Assembly (NCBI RefSeq): GCF_016617715.1
Contig: NZ_CP067226.1
Location: 1-64,000 of the forward strand
Length of the DNA: 64,000 bases
Source: Paracoccus sp. MC1862
GTDB taxonomy: Bacteria > Pseudomonadota > Alphaproteobacteria > Rhodobacterales > Rhodobacteraceae
Direction: 5' to 3'
The notes beneath the pieces are model-generated. The model worked only from the letters and a program-made list of their open reading frames with translations, was not told the origin of the DNA and did not search any database. Positions 16,244 through 24,490 of this stretch are shown one piece after another; within the stretch, counting starts at the first letter, position 1; every line of letters begins with the position of its first letter. A program made the translations under genes and the position numbers.

Positions 16244-16417
16244 AGCTTGAGGCCCGTCGGATTCTTGCTCGGGCGTTATCGTTGAAGGGGAGATCAGGCG
16301 CCCTGCGGACCTCCTCGGCCTGCAGCCGCACGTTGCAGGAGGCCAGAACGTCGAGGCGCCAGTTCGTCGTCGTCAGTCGAAGCCAGTTCGAGAGGGCGGA
16401 CGTGTGCCGCTGTAGCG

Positions 16418-17926
16418 TTATACCAGCCCCCAGATATCCGCCTGCTGGTACCATGCCTCGCCGGACAGCGCCGCGAGTCCGTCGCGTCCCTCGATCACCC
16501 GGACCTCCTCGATGCCCATGACCCTGATGTCGAGAGCGGCCAGCGCCGCGCGCGGGTCGCATCCTGTCAGGTCGGTGCCAAGTTCCCGTGCGGTGTCGCT
16601 GCCGAGAACGAGCCAGAGCGTGTCGATGCCGCTGCCGCCCACAAAGACGTCGGAGTCCGTCCCTGTTGTTCCGCCGATCAGTTCGGCTTGGGTGAACAGG
16701 AACTGGTCCGCTCCATCGCCGCCCCAGCAGCGGTCGCTGCCCAACCCGTCGATCAGCACGTTCCGTCCTTGGCCGCCGAAGATCCAGTCCGATCCTTCGC
16801 CGCCGGCCAGAACGTCGCGGCCTTGCTGACCTATCAGCAGATCCTTGCCCGAGCCTCCGGACACAAGGTCATTTCCATGCCCCGCCAGGATGCTGTCGCG
16901 GCCGCTGCCACCAAAGGCGATGTCGTTCCCACGCCCGAGACTGATGACGTCGTTCCCCTGCAGCCCCAGCACCAGATCGGCGCCTCTCCCGGTCGTCACG
17001 AAGTCCGAACCATCCGTCAGTTCGGTCGGGTCATGCTCGAGCCCGAAGGCGGTGTAGGCGCCCATGATCCCGTGGGTGGCCGTGGTGGGATGCACCGGGT
17101 TCCAGAAGGCCACCTGGTCATCATCATACCGGGCCAGCGCGTCAGGAGGCGCGGTCTCGAGCGTGAGGTTCCAGGGCGCGATCAGGCCAAAGCCCGAGGG
17201 ATCCTCCAGCAGGGCCCGTGTGATCGGCTGGATATCGAGAAGCCGCACGTCCTGTCCCTGAGCCTGGAGCGCCTCGACCCCTTGTCTCAGGGCAGCGGTA
17301 TGCGCGGCCGAGAGAGCGACCGACTGTGCCGCCTGCGCGGGGTCGCCCGCCCTCAGGGCAGGAAAGAAAAGCGGCACCGGCAGGGTGGAAATGACCACTT
17401 CTCCCATGCCGAAGCCAAGCAGATCGGTCGCGGCCGACAGGGTGCCCTGGACTGCTGCTGTTACAATGGCAGGTCCGTCAGAGGGGCTCCGGATGTTGAA
17501 GAAATCGTTGCTTCCTGCAAGGATGAACCCCGTCGCGTCGGTCAACCGGGTGCCGGCCATGTCGGCTCCGAAGCGGTCGGCCTGGGCGCCGATATTGGTG
17601 TCCAGATCCAGCCGGGGATCGGTCTCGGGTACCAGCAGGGCGTCCGTGAAGCGCAACTCGGTGAAGAGATCCCCCATGCGCTGGGTGCCTGCCGCTTCGG
17701 CGCCGGCCAAGGCATAGTTTCGGCCTTGGGGCACCCCGAGCAGATCGTCGACATACTCGGCATAGGTGGGCCCGTCGCTGAGCCGTCCATCCGTCCCGAC
17801 ATAGGAGAGGAGGGCGGATTGAGCGACAAGACCCTGGGCCAGTTCGAACAGATTGCCGTTGTCGGTGAGGCTGTCACCGAAGAAATGGACTGGCCCTGTC
17901 ACGCGTGAAGTGGCTAAAGCACTCAT
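16418..17926 (-). CDS. GDSL/SGNH esterase with RTX repeats
   Basis: A 502-residue protein. The N-terminal 290 residues are a GDSL hydrolase: block I VHFFGDSLTDNGN (nucleophile Ser near 19), GRLSDGPTYAEYV and NYALAGAEAAGTQ, block III LAGSNDFFNI, and block V FWNPVHPTTATHG with the catalytic His. From about 305 to 420 come RTX repeats (GRGADLVLGLQGND, GRGNDIAFGGSGRDSILAG, GGSGKDLLIGQQGRD, GGQGRNVLIDGLGSD). No signal peptide is present, as expected for type I secretion. It is probably a secreted lipase or esterase. AGGGAAC upstream supports the ATG. The promoter region 17927-18179 has nothing else evident. Confidence 0.85.
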   Translation of the reverse strand: MSALATSRVTGPVHFFGDSLTDNGNLFELAQGLVAQSALLSYVGTDGRLSDGPTYAEYVDDLLGVPQGRNYALAGAEAAGTQRMGDLFTELRFTDALLVPETDPRLDLDTNIGAQADRFGADMAGTRLTDATGFILAGSNDFFNIRSPSDGPAIVTAAVQGTLSAATDLLGFGMGEVVISTLPVPLFFPALRAGDPAQAAQSVALSAAHTAALRQGVEALQAQGQDVRLLDIQPITRALLEDPSGFGLIAPWNLTLETAPPDALARYDDDQVAFWNPVHPTTATHGIMGAYTAFGLEHDPTELTDGSDFVTTGRGADLVLGLQGNDVISLGRGNDIAFGGSGRDSILAGHGNDLVSGGSGKDLLIGQQGRDVLAGGEGSDWIFGGQGRNVLIDGLGSDRCWGGDGADQFLFTQAELIGGTTGTDSDVFVGGSGIDTLWLVLGSDTARELGTDLTGCDPRAALAALDIRVMGIEEVRVIEGRDGLAALSGEAWYQQADIWGLV

Positions 17927-18179
17927 TGCGGTTGTTCCCTGATATGAGGTTGTTTTCGGGAAACGCAGGATCCTGCCAAAGCTGACAGGATGAGGGTGGC
18001 GCCGTGGTGGGGAATAGAACGCATGAACGGCGCTCCACCTGCCTTACTCCGGCAGGCCGATTGTGGGGATCAAGCGACGAGCGTCAATACCCGCCGCTCC
18101 GCAGCCGCGCGGACTCCTCCAAGAGGCCCCACAGAGTCACGGAATGCTCGCTGAACAGCGCCGCTGACTCGTCCGGATT

Positions 18180-18194
18180 GGCACTGTTGCAAAG
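18180..18194. repeat. Solo IS6-type terminal inverted repeat
   Basis: GGCACTGTTGCAAAG matches the terminal repeat of IS6-family elements (IS26/IS6100 type). No IS6 transposase is beside it, so it is a leftover end. A similar 15-mer, TGCATTGTTGCAAAG, lies at 49231-49245. Confidence 0.5.
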
Positions 18195-18207
18195 AGTGGG
18201 CTGAGGC

Positions 18208-18381
18208 TGTTGATTTTCACCCAGAACTGAGCCGGGTTTTCCATCGAGACGTGAGCCACCTCTGACTATGGATTTCAGGTTATGCTGGGGTCAAGGCCTG
18301 GCTGGTCTCCTTCTTCCTTGCTGCCGCAGCCGAACTGGCCTTGAAGCGGAAGCTGTCGTTTCCGGTCTCCAGGATGTGGCA
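18208..18381 (-). mobile_element. IS21-family right-end relic with istB tail
   Basis: The sequence beginning TGTTGATTTTCACCC is the inverted-repeat end of the IS21 element seen complete at 56852-59360. It is followed on the minus strand by the last 33 codons of istB (18280-18381, [20 protein letters not shown]). The protein tail differs from the 59-kb copy only near its end (KKETSQ versus KTKEAGH). Everything upstream of that is lost, replaced by an IS30 fragment in the same reading frame. Confidence 0.75.
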
Positions 18382-18510
18382 ACTGGACAGACCCGCAGCC
18401 ACTCCCCGCCAGAACCGGCATAGATTCTCACGCTGCCAAACCGGCGGTCGCCCTGGCGAACATAATTTGCGCCGTGTTGAGCGCTCCGACTTCCGTCGTC
18501 CCGTCGTCAT
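18382..18510 (-). pseudogene. IS30-family transposase N-terminal relic
   Basis: Forty-three codons from an ATG at 18510: TTGRRKSERSTRRKLCSPGR then PPVWQRENLCRFWRGVAAGLSS, the start of an IS30-family transposase. It breaks off exactly where the istB tail begins, giving a chimeric frame made of two transposon remnants. Confidence 0.55.
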
Positions 18511-18553
18511 CTGCACCTCCAGCAATGGGCTGCTGCTACGACCGGTTGAATCC

Positions 18554-18718
18554 GCCGCATACACCAGCGAGCAGTTCCAGCGCCTGCTCCACGACCACGG
18601 CATCATCTGCTCGATGAGCAGGGCCGGCAACGTTTGGGACAACTCGGCCATGGAGAGCTTCTTCTCTTCGCTGAAAACCGAGCGCACCGCCAGCAAAGTC
18701 TACCGCACGCGTGACGAG
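18554..18718 (+). pseudogene. IS3-family OrfB, 5' part of the C-terminal region, split by IS256
   Basis: Encodes AAYTSEQFQRLLHDHGIICS, MSRAGNVWDNSAMESFFSSL and KTERTASKVYRTRDE. This is the last part of the OrfB integrase including the catalytic Glu region (NSAMESFF). It stops at the IS256 left end and resumes at 20128. The front two-thirds of OrfB and all of OrfA are missing. Confidence 0.75.
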
Positions 18719-18719
18719 A

Positions 18720-20115
18720 GCTATGGCTGAATTTGGGTGACGCGGCTTGATCAGGCGGCGCGGCTTTGGTCGGCGTCGGATTGAGCGACGCCGTCGGTGA
18801 ATCTGACGCCTTCGATGAGGCGGGGCAACTGGTTTGTGCCGTTGAGCTTGCGCCATGTCTTCGATGCCGCTCTGATCAGGGTGAAGACCATCAGCTTCGC
18901 GGTCTTCTGCGACAGCGCGCCCTTCGTCCGGACGGTGCGGTGACGGACGGTGGCGAACACGCTCTCGATCGGGTTCGATGTGCGCAGATGGTCCCAGTGC
19001 TCGGCCGGGAAGTCGTAGAAGGCCAGCAAGGCCTCGCTGTCCTTGGTCAGGCACGTCACGCCACGATCGTATTTGGCGGCGTATTTTCCCTCGAAGGTCT
19101 CGATGGCCTTCCGCGCCCCGGCGCGGGTTTCGGCATGCGAGATCTCGCGCAGGTCGACGGTAACGGCGGGTTGCATGGACTTCGGAAAATGGTTGAGGAT
19201 ATTGGAGACCTTGTGGAACCAGCAGCGCTGGTGACGGGTGCCGGGGAAGGCCTCGTCCATTGCCTTCCAAAACCCGAGCGCGCCGTCGCCGACGGCCAGC
19301 TCCGGCGGCACGGCGAGCCCGCGGGCCTTGAGATCGACCAGCAACTCGCGCCAGCTCTGGGCACTCTCCCGCACCCCGACCTGGAAGCCGAGCAGCTCCT
19401 TTCTGCCCTCGGGCGTTGCCCCGATGATCACCAGCATGCACTCGGCCTGCGGCTCCATCCTGGCCTGCAGGTAGACGCCGTCGGCCCAGATGTAGACGTA
19501 ACGGCGGGCCGAGAGATCACGGCGCTGCCAGCGGTCGTAGTCCTCCTGCCAGCCCGCCGTGAGGCGCGAAATCACGCCCGCCGACAGGTTCGGCGCGTCC
19601 GCGCCGAGCAGGGCCGTCAAGGCCTCCTGGAAGTCTCCGGTGGAAACGCCCCGAAGATAAAGCACCGGCAACAGGGCGTCGAGGCTGCGGGAGCGCCGCG
19701 CCCACCGCGGCAGGATGTTCGAGGTGAAGCGGATCCTGCTCTCGGCCGGCACCTCGGTGGCGCGGTCGCGCAGCTTCTGGCGCTGCACCGGGATCGGCCC
19801 GATGCCGGTCTGGATCAGCCGCTCCGGCCCGGTGCCGTGCCGCACGACGCGCTGGCGGCCATCAGGCAGCCGCTCGTCCGCAAACTGCGCGACGAAGCTG
19901 GTCGCCTCGGCCCTGAGCGCCGCCGCCAGCATCTGGCGCGCGCCCTCACGGGCGATCTCGGTCAGCGGATCGACAATCGAACCAGGCTGGTGAAGCGGGG
20001 TGATCGTGGTATCGTCCTTCATGGCGTATCGCTCCTTCGGGAGGTTCTGGCAGGCTTCGACACCCGCCACGATACGCCGCCTTCTCAGGCCCCATCACCC
20101 AGTTTCAGCCATAGC
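18720..20115 (-). mobile_element. IS256-family insertion sequence
   Basis: A 1396-bp element bounded by inverted repeats: GCTATGGCTGAATTTGGGTGA at 18720-18740 and its near-complement at 20095-20115 (19 of 21 positions match). It carries one transposase gene and interrupts an IS3 OrfB. Flanks share only CGCGTG (18708-18713 and 20118-20123), so a clean 8-9 bp target duplication is not visible. Confidence 0.8.
18751..20022 (-). CDS. IS256-family (Mutator-type) transposase
   Basis: A 423-residue transposase starting MKDDTTITPLHQ, set by GAAGGAGCG upstream of 20022; a longer frame begins at 20070. Domains: N-terminal IVDPLTEIAREGARQML, and the DDE core with IWADGVYLQARM (first Asp), ELAVGDGALGFWKAMDEAF then PGTRHQRCWFHKVSNIL (the second Asp and the C...H signature of IS256), and HLRTSNPIESVFATVRHR (the catalytic Glu). 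Length and motifs are complete, so the element may be active. It is the most recent arrival in this IS cluster because it splits an older IS3 copy. Confidence 0.9.
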   Translation of the reverse strand: MKDDTTITPLHQPGSIVDPLTEIAREGARQMLAAALRAEATSFVAQFADERLPDGRQRVVRHGTGPERLIQTGIGPIPVQRQKLRDRATEVPAESRIRFTSNILPRWARRSRSLDALLPVLYLRGVSTGDFQEALTALLGADAPNLSAGVISRLTAGWQEDYDRWQRRDLSARRYVYIWADGVYLQARMEPQAECMLVIIGATPEGRKELLGFQVGVRESAQSWRELLVDLKARGLAVPPELAVGDGALGFWKAMDEAFPGTRHQRCWFHKVSNILNHFPKSMQPAVTVDLREISHAETRAGARKAIETFEGKYAAKYDRGVTCLTKDSEALLAFYDFPAEHWDHLRTSNPIESVFATVRHRTVRTKGALSQKTAKLMVFTLIRAASKTWRKLNGTNQLPRLIEGVRFTDGVAQSDADQSRAA

Positions 20116-20127
20116 CCCGCGTGCGCC

Positions 20128-20241
20128 GCCCGGGCCGATGTGTTCGACTACGTCGAGCGCTTCTACAATCCGCAGCGACGCCATTCGAAGCTGGGATATC
20201 TAAGCCCAGTGGCGTTCGAGGCCCGTGCTATGCAAACTTAA
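20128..20241 (+). pseudogene. IS3-family OrfB, 3' part after IS256
   Basis: Continues the split OrfB with ARADVFDYVERFYNPQRRHS and KLGYLSPVAFEARAMQT, then a stop. The sequence just beyond (20244-20270, ending CACGAAACCGGCAGCAGGCC) looks like the IS3 terminal inverted repeat. The two halves join in sense at TRDE/ARADVF once the IS256 element is removed. Confidence 0.75.
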
Positions 20242-20270
20242 CCTGGTGTCCACGAAACCGGCAGCAGGCC

Positions 20271-21805
20271 AATGTCACTCTCCCCCGGTTGAAGCATGAT
20301 CCTCGGGGGACAGACATGGGATGGCTGGTGATGAGCGAGCGCGAGTTGAACCGGATCGAGGTGCTGTCGGAGGTTGAGACTGGCCGGTTGCGAGCCGAAG
20401 ACGCCGCCGGCCTGCTCGGCCTGACCCGGCGGCAGGTATTTCGGCTGCTGGCGCGGTTTCGGGCGGATGGCCCGGCCGGGCTGGCCCACCGTGCACGCGG
20501 ACGTGCGCCGAACAACGCCCTGTCTGCCCTTCATCGGGAGCAGGTGCTGGCACTCGTTCGGACGCAGTATGCCGATTTCGGTCCGACGCTTGCGGCCGAG
20601 AAGCTGGCCGAGCTGCATGACATCCATATCTCGCACGAGACCTTGCGCAAATGGATGATCGAAGACGGTTTATGGGTCTCGCGCAAGCAGCAGCGGGTGC
20701 TGCACCAGCCGCGGCTGCGGCGCGAGGCCCTGGGTGAGCTGGTCCAGATCGACGGCTCGGAGCATCGCTGGTTCGAGGATCGGGGCCCCGCCTGCACGTT
20801 GCTGGTGTTCATCGACGATGCGACCGGCCGGCTCATGCATCTCCGGTTTGTCGCCTCCGAGAGCACCTTCAGCTATTTCAATGCGCTGGAGGGCTACCTT
20901 CAGGAGCACGGCCGGCCCGTGGCCTTCCATTCGGACAAGCACAGCGTGTTTCGGGTGAACCGCACCGAGGCGCGCAGCGGCCATGGCATGACGCAATTCG
21001 GCCGGGCGCTGAACGAGCTGAACATCGAGATCCTCTGCGCCAATTCCTCGCACGCCAAGGGCCGGGTCGAGCGCGCCAATCGCACCCTGCAGGACCGTCT
21101 GGTCAAGGAACTGCGGCTTGCCGGGATCGCGGACATGGCAGCCGGCAATACGTTCCTGCCCGGCTTCATCGCGGCCTTCAATACCCGCTTCGCCCGCATC
21201 CCGCGCCGGTCGGACGATCTGCACCGTCCCCTGAACGTCGAGCCGGAGCGGCTCCGCGACATCTTCTGCCTGCGCGACGAACGCCATGTCGGCCAGCAGC
21301 TGGCGCTGTCCTACGACAGGAAGCGCATCATCCTCGAACCGAACCACCTGACGCTCGGCCTGGTCGGCACATACGTCGACACCTACGAGTTCCCGGACGG
21401 CCGGCTGGAGATCCGGGCCAGGGGCGTGTCCCTGCCCTACCGGATGTTCGACAAGGAGCAGCGCGTCACCCACGCCGCGATCACCGAGAACAAGCGCCTG
21501 ACCGAGGTGCTGGCCTTCATCCAGACCCAGCAGGACCAGGACCCGCCCAGCGCGCGGCGCGTCGGCAAGCAGCGCACCCGCTATGAGCCCAAGGGCACCG
21601 TCGGACCTGGTCGCACACCTCTGCTGGTCAAGGCACGTCGAGCGCAGGTCGAAGCCAGAACGAACTGAACACCAGACGGAGCACTGGATCCGACGGCCGC
21701 TCAAGGCAGCCGGTCAGGGCTGCGATGGCGGAGGTCTCCGCCCTGCCCGGCTGCCGGCATCGTGGCGCCCGGTGACATTCCTGAATTGCCAGCAAGGGTG
21801 ACATT
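20271..21805 (+). mobile_element. ISNCY-type insertion sequence
   Basis: The transposase gene is flanked by imperfect inverted repeats, AATGTCACTCT at 20271-20281 and the complement of AATGTCACCCT at 21795-21805. A second GGTGACATT copy lies inside the right end at 21771-21779. The left end abuts the IS3 terminus directly. Confidence 0.6.
20316..21668 (+). CDS. ISNCY-family transposase
   Basis: A 450-residue DDE transposase. The N-terminal part has two helix-turn-helix units (LRAEDAAGLLGLTRRQVFRL and ALVRTQYADFGPTLAAEKLAE). The core shows LVQIDGSEHRWFEDRGP (first Asp), AFHSDKHSVFRV (second Asp) and NSSHAKGRVERANRTLQDRL (the Glu). The ATG at 20316 follows CTCGGGGGAC. The frame is intact, so it may be functional. 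This family is common in Rhodobacterales and Rhizobiales replicons. It does not carry passenger genes; the liv operon begins beyond its right end on the other strand. Confidence 0.85.
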   Translation: MGWLVMSERELNRIEVLSEVETGRLRAEDAAGLLGLTRRQVFRLLARFRADGPAGLAHRARGRAPNNALSALHREQVLALVRTQYADFGPTLAAEKLAELHDIHISHETLRKWMIEDGLWVSRKQQRVLHQPRLRREALGELVQIDGSEHRWFEDRGPACTLLVFIDDATGRLMHLRFVASESTFSYFNALEGYLQEHGRPVAFHSDKHSVFRVNRTEARSGHGMTQFGRALNELNIEILCANSSHAKGRVERANRTLQDRLVKELRLAGIADMAAGNTFLPGFIAAFNTRFARIPRRSDDLHRPLNVEPERLRDIFCLRDERHVGQQLALSYDRKRIILEPNHLTLGLVGTYVDTYEFPDGRLEIRARGVSLPYRMFDKEQRVTHAAITENKRLTEVLAFIQTQQDQDPPSARRVGKQRTRYEPKGTVGPGRTPLLVKARRAQVEARTN

Positions 21806-21845
21806 TCTGGATGGTTGCAACATGGGATAGCCCGTCCAAAGTGGC

Positions 21846-21883
21846 GGAAGCGGCCGAGGTCACAAACCCAAATGGCCGCTTCC
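21846..21883 (-). terminator. Candidate terminator of the liv operon
   Basis: GGAAGCGGCC (21846-21855) and GGCCGCTTCC (21874-21883) form a perfect 10-bp inverted repeat with an 18-nt loop, 17 nt past the livM stop. No T tract follows on the minus strand, so it may be a weak terminator. Confidence 0.4.
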
Positions 21884-21899
21884 AACTTCAAAAAGATAC

Positions 21900-22898
21900 T
21901 CAGCCCGGCGGCCGCAGCCCCAGCGCCCGGCCCAGGCGGGAATAGGCCAGTTCGCCCACCAGCCCGCGCCGGAACAGCATCACGCAGATCATGAAGACAA
22001 GCCCGGTGATGATCGTGACCGGGAAGGCCGAGGTCGCCAGCCGGTTCTGCAGCGCGATCACGATGCCCGCGCCCACGACCGGGCCCAGCAGCGTGCCGAT
22101 GCCGCCGATCAGCGTCATCAGCACCACCTGCCCCGACATGTGCCAGTCCACGTCGGTCAGGGTGGCGAACTGCATCACCAGCGCCTTCAGCCCGCCGGCC
22201 AGCCCTGACAGGGCCGCCGACATCACGAAGGCGCCCAGCTTGTACTGCGCCGTCGCATAGCCCAGCGAAATGGCCCGGTTCTCGTTTTCCCGGATGGCCT
22301 TGAGGATCATCCCGAAGGGCGAGTTCACGAAGCGCCAGATCACCAGCAGCCCCAGCACGAAAATGGCCAGCACGAAGTAATACATGGTCATCGTGTCGCT
22401 CAGGTCGATGAACCCGAACAGATGGCCGCGCGGCACCGCCTGGATGCCGTCCTCGCCGTGGGTAAAGGGCACCTGCAGGCAGAAGAAAAAGAACATCTGC
22501 GCCAGCGCCAGGGTGATCATGGCGAAGTAGATGCCCTGCCGCCGGATCGCGATGGCGCCGATCACCCCCCCCAAGCCGGTGGCGCCGAGAACGCCGATCG
22601 CCAGGGCGAATTCGGGGTTCCAGCCCCATTCCTTGGCCGCATGGGCAGTGAAATAGGCCGCGCCCCCGAAGAAGGCGGCATGGCCGAAGGACAGCAGCCC
22701 CGTGTAGCCCAGCAGCAGGTTGAAGGCCGCGGCGAAGAGCCCGAAGCACAGCATCGTCATCACGAAGACGGGATAGACCATGAAGGGCGCCGCGATCAGC
22801 AGAACCCCCGCCGCCAGCAGCAGCGCAAGCTGCGCCCCTCGTCCCATGGTGCGGACCGAGCCCGGCTCGGCCGTCGAGATTTCGGATGTCCTGGCCAT
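21900..22898 (-). CDS. livM: Branched-chain-type ABC transporter permease LivM
   Basis: A 332-residue integral membrane protein with about ten hydrophobic segments. The family landmarks GYTGLLSFGHAAFFGGAAY, FGMILKAIRENENRAISLGY and GGIGTLLGPVVGAGIV are present. It pairs with LivH to form the channel of a HAAT-family importer. The gene starts 1 nt after livH ends and closes the ACAD-livGFHM transcript. In HAAT systems the cargo can be branched amino acids, amides, aromatic acids or other carboxylates; the setting among acyl-CoA genes favours a carboxylic acid here (inference). Confidence 0.9.
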   Translation of the reverse strand: MARTSEISTAEPGSVRTMGRGAQLALLLAAGVLLIAAPFMVYPVFVMTMLCFGLFAAAFNLLLGYTGLLSFGHAAFFGGAAYFTAHAAKEWGWNPEFALAIGVLGATGLGGVIGAIAIRRQGIYFAMITLALAQMFFFFCLQVPFTHGEDGIQAVPRGHLFGFIDLSDTMTMYYFVLAIFVLGLLVIWRFVNSPFGMILKAIRENENRAISLGYATAQYKLGAFVMSAALSGLAGGLKALVMQFATLTDVDWHMSGQVVLMTLIGGIGTLLGPVVGAGIVIALQNRLATSAFPVTIITGLVFMICVMLFRRGLVGELAYSRLGRALGLRPPG

Positions 22899-22899
22899 C

Positions 22900-23787
22900 T
22901 CAGCCCTCCTTCCCGAACAGACCCGCGGGACGCAGGATCAGCACGATCGCCATGATGACGAAGATCACGATGTTGGAGGCCTCGGGGTAGAAGACCTTGG
23001 TCAGCCCCTCGGCCACGCCCAGCAGGTAGCCGGTGACGATGGCGCCCATGATGGACCCCATGCCGCCGACCACGACCACCGCGAAGACGACGATGATGAT
23101 GTTCGTCCCCATCAGCGGCGAAACCTGGTAGATCGGCGCCGCCAGCACGCCCGCGATGGCCGCAAGCCCCGACCCCAGCGCATAGGTCAGGGTCAGCAGC
23201 CGCGGCACGTTGATGCCGAAGCTTTGCACCAGCACCGGGTTTTCCGTGGCCGCGCGCAGGGTCGCGCCCAGCCGAGTCTTCTCGATAAGCGCCCAGACGG
23301 CAAGGCAGACGATCAGCGAGGCCACGATCACCCAGCCGCGGTAGATCGGCAGCACCATGAAGCCCAGGTTGACCGCCCCTGTCAGCGCCGCCGGGGCCGA
23401 ATAGGGCTGGCCCGAGGCGCCGAAATACCAACGGAAGGTGCCTTCCAGCGCCAGCGCCAGGCCGAAGGTGAACAAGAGCCCGTAAAGGTGGTCGAGCTGA
23501 TACAGCCGCGACAGCATCGTGCGTTCCACCAGCGCGCCGAAGGCGCCGACGACCAGCGGCGCGAGGATCAGCGCGAACCAGTAGTTCAGCCCGAACCAGT
23601 TCAGCGCCAGCAGCGCCACGAAGGCGCCCAGCATGTATTGCGCGCCATGGGCGAAGTTGATGACCCGCAGCAGGCCGAAGATCACCGCAAGGCCCAGCGA
23701 CAGCAGCGCATAGAACGAGCCGTTGATGAGGCCCACGAGGATCTGGCCCATGAAGGCTTGGATCGGGATTCCGAAGATCATCGTCAT
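22900..23787 (-). CDS. livH: Branched-chain-type ABC transporter permease LivH
   Basis: A 295-residue permease with about eight membrane spans. Family signatures are LINGSFYALLSLGLAVIFGL, RVINFAHGAQYMLGAFVAL, KTRLGATLRAATENPVLVQS and VVVGGMGSIMGAIVTGYLLG. It ends LILRPAGLFGKEG, as usual for LivH. It lies between livF (1-nt gap upstream) and livM (1-nt gap downstream), a tightly packed operon. Works with LivM, LivF and LivG; the likely periplasmic partner is the binding protein encoded at 42831-44036. Confidence 0.9.
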   Translation of the reverse strand: MTMIFGIPIQAFMGQILVGLINGSFYALLSLGLAVIFGLLRVINFAHGAQYMLGAFVALLALNWFGLNYWFALILAPLVVGAFGALVERTMLSRLYQLDHLYGLLFTFGLALALEGTFRWYFGASGQPYSAPAALTGAVNLGFMVLPIYRGWVIVASLIVCLAVWALIEKTRLGATLRAATENPVLVQSFGINVPRLLTLTYALGSGLAAIAGVLAAPIYQVSPLMGTNIIIVVFAVVVVGGMGSIMGAIVTGYLLGVAEGLTKVFYPEASNIVIFVIMAIVLILRPAGLFGKEG

Positions 23788-23788
23788 C

Positions 23789-24490
23789 TCAGACTCCCAG
23801 TGTTTCTTGCAGCATGTTCATGCGGGCGGCCAGTTCGCCCACCGGGAATTCATGGGCCATCACGCCGTGGTCCATGACATAGAAGCGGTCCGCGACCTTG
23901 GAGGCGAAGCGGAAGTTCTGTTCCACCAGCACCACCGTCATGCCGCGCGCCTTGAGTTCCCGCAGCACCGCGCCGATGGCGTCGATGATGACGGGGGCCA
24001 GCCCTTCGGTCGGCTCGTCCAGCAAAAGGCAGCGGGCGCCGGTCCGCAGGATGCGCGCCATGGCAAGCATCTGCTGCTCGCCCCCCGACAGCTTGGTGCC
24101 GGGGCTGTTGCGGCGTTCCTTGAGGTTCGGGAACAGCGTGTAGATTTCGTCCAGCGTCATGCCGCCCTGCGCCACCACCGGGGGCAGCATCAGGTTCTCG
24201 TCCACCGACAGGGTCGCGAAGATACCGCGTTCCTCGGGGACGAAGCCCAGCCCGGCCCGCGCGGTGCGGTGCAGCGGCATGGTCATCAGGTCCTGCCCGG
24301 CGAAACTGATCTGCCCGGTCCGCTTGCGGACGATGCCGATGATGGACCGCAGCGTGGTGGTCTTGCCCATGCCGTTGCGGCCGAGGATGCAGACGGTCTC
24401 GCCCTCGTTCACATGCATGTCGACGCCATGCAGGACGTGGCTTTCGCCATACCAGGCGTTCAGCCCGGCCACGTTCAGAAGCGCGCTCAT
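23789..24490 (-). CDS. livF: ABC transporter ATP-binding protein LivF
   Basis: A 233-residue ATPase with Walker A LGRNGMGKTTTL (about residues 34-45), Q-loop region GQISFAGQDL, signature LSGGEQQMLAMAR, Walker B CLLLDEPTEGLAPV and the switch His in VVLVEQNFRFA-type context. The C-terminus FYVMDHGVMAHEFPVGEL is typical of LivF. ATGA overlap with the livG stop indicates coupling. It powers import together with LivG. Confidence 0.9.
   Translation of the reverse strand: MSALLNVAGLNAWYGESHVLHGVDMHVNEGETVCILGRNGMGKTTTLRSIIGIVRKRTGQISFAGQDLMTMPLHRTARAGLGFVPEERGIFATLSVDENLMLPPVVAQGGMTLDEIYTLFPNLKERRNSPGTKLSGGEQQMLAMARILRTGARCLLLDEPTEGLAPVIIDAIGAVLRELKARGMTVVLVEQNFRFASKVADRFYVMDHGVMAHEFPVGELAARMNMLQETLGV

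Noticed and set aside
18720..20115. Target-site duplication for the IS256 element
   Set aside because: The flanks share only CGCGTG at slightly different offsets; no clean 8-9 bp duplication is present.
22780..23877. Plus-strand frame of 365 codons across livH
   Set aside because: Composition (HDR/QRR/GQG-rich) is typical of reverse-strand shadows; livH and livM are unmistakable on the other strand.
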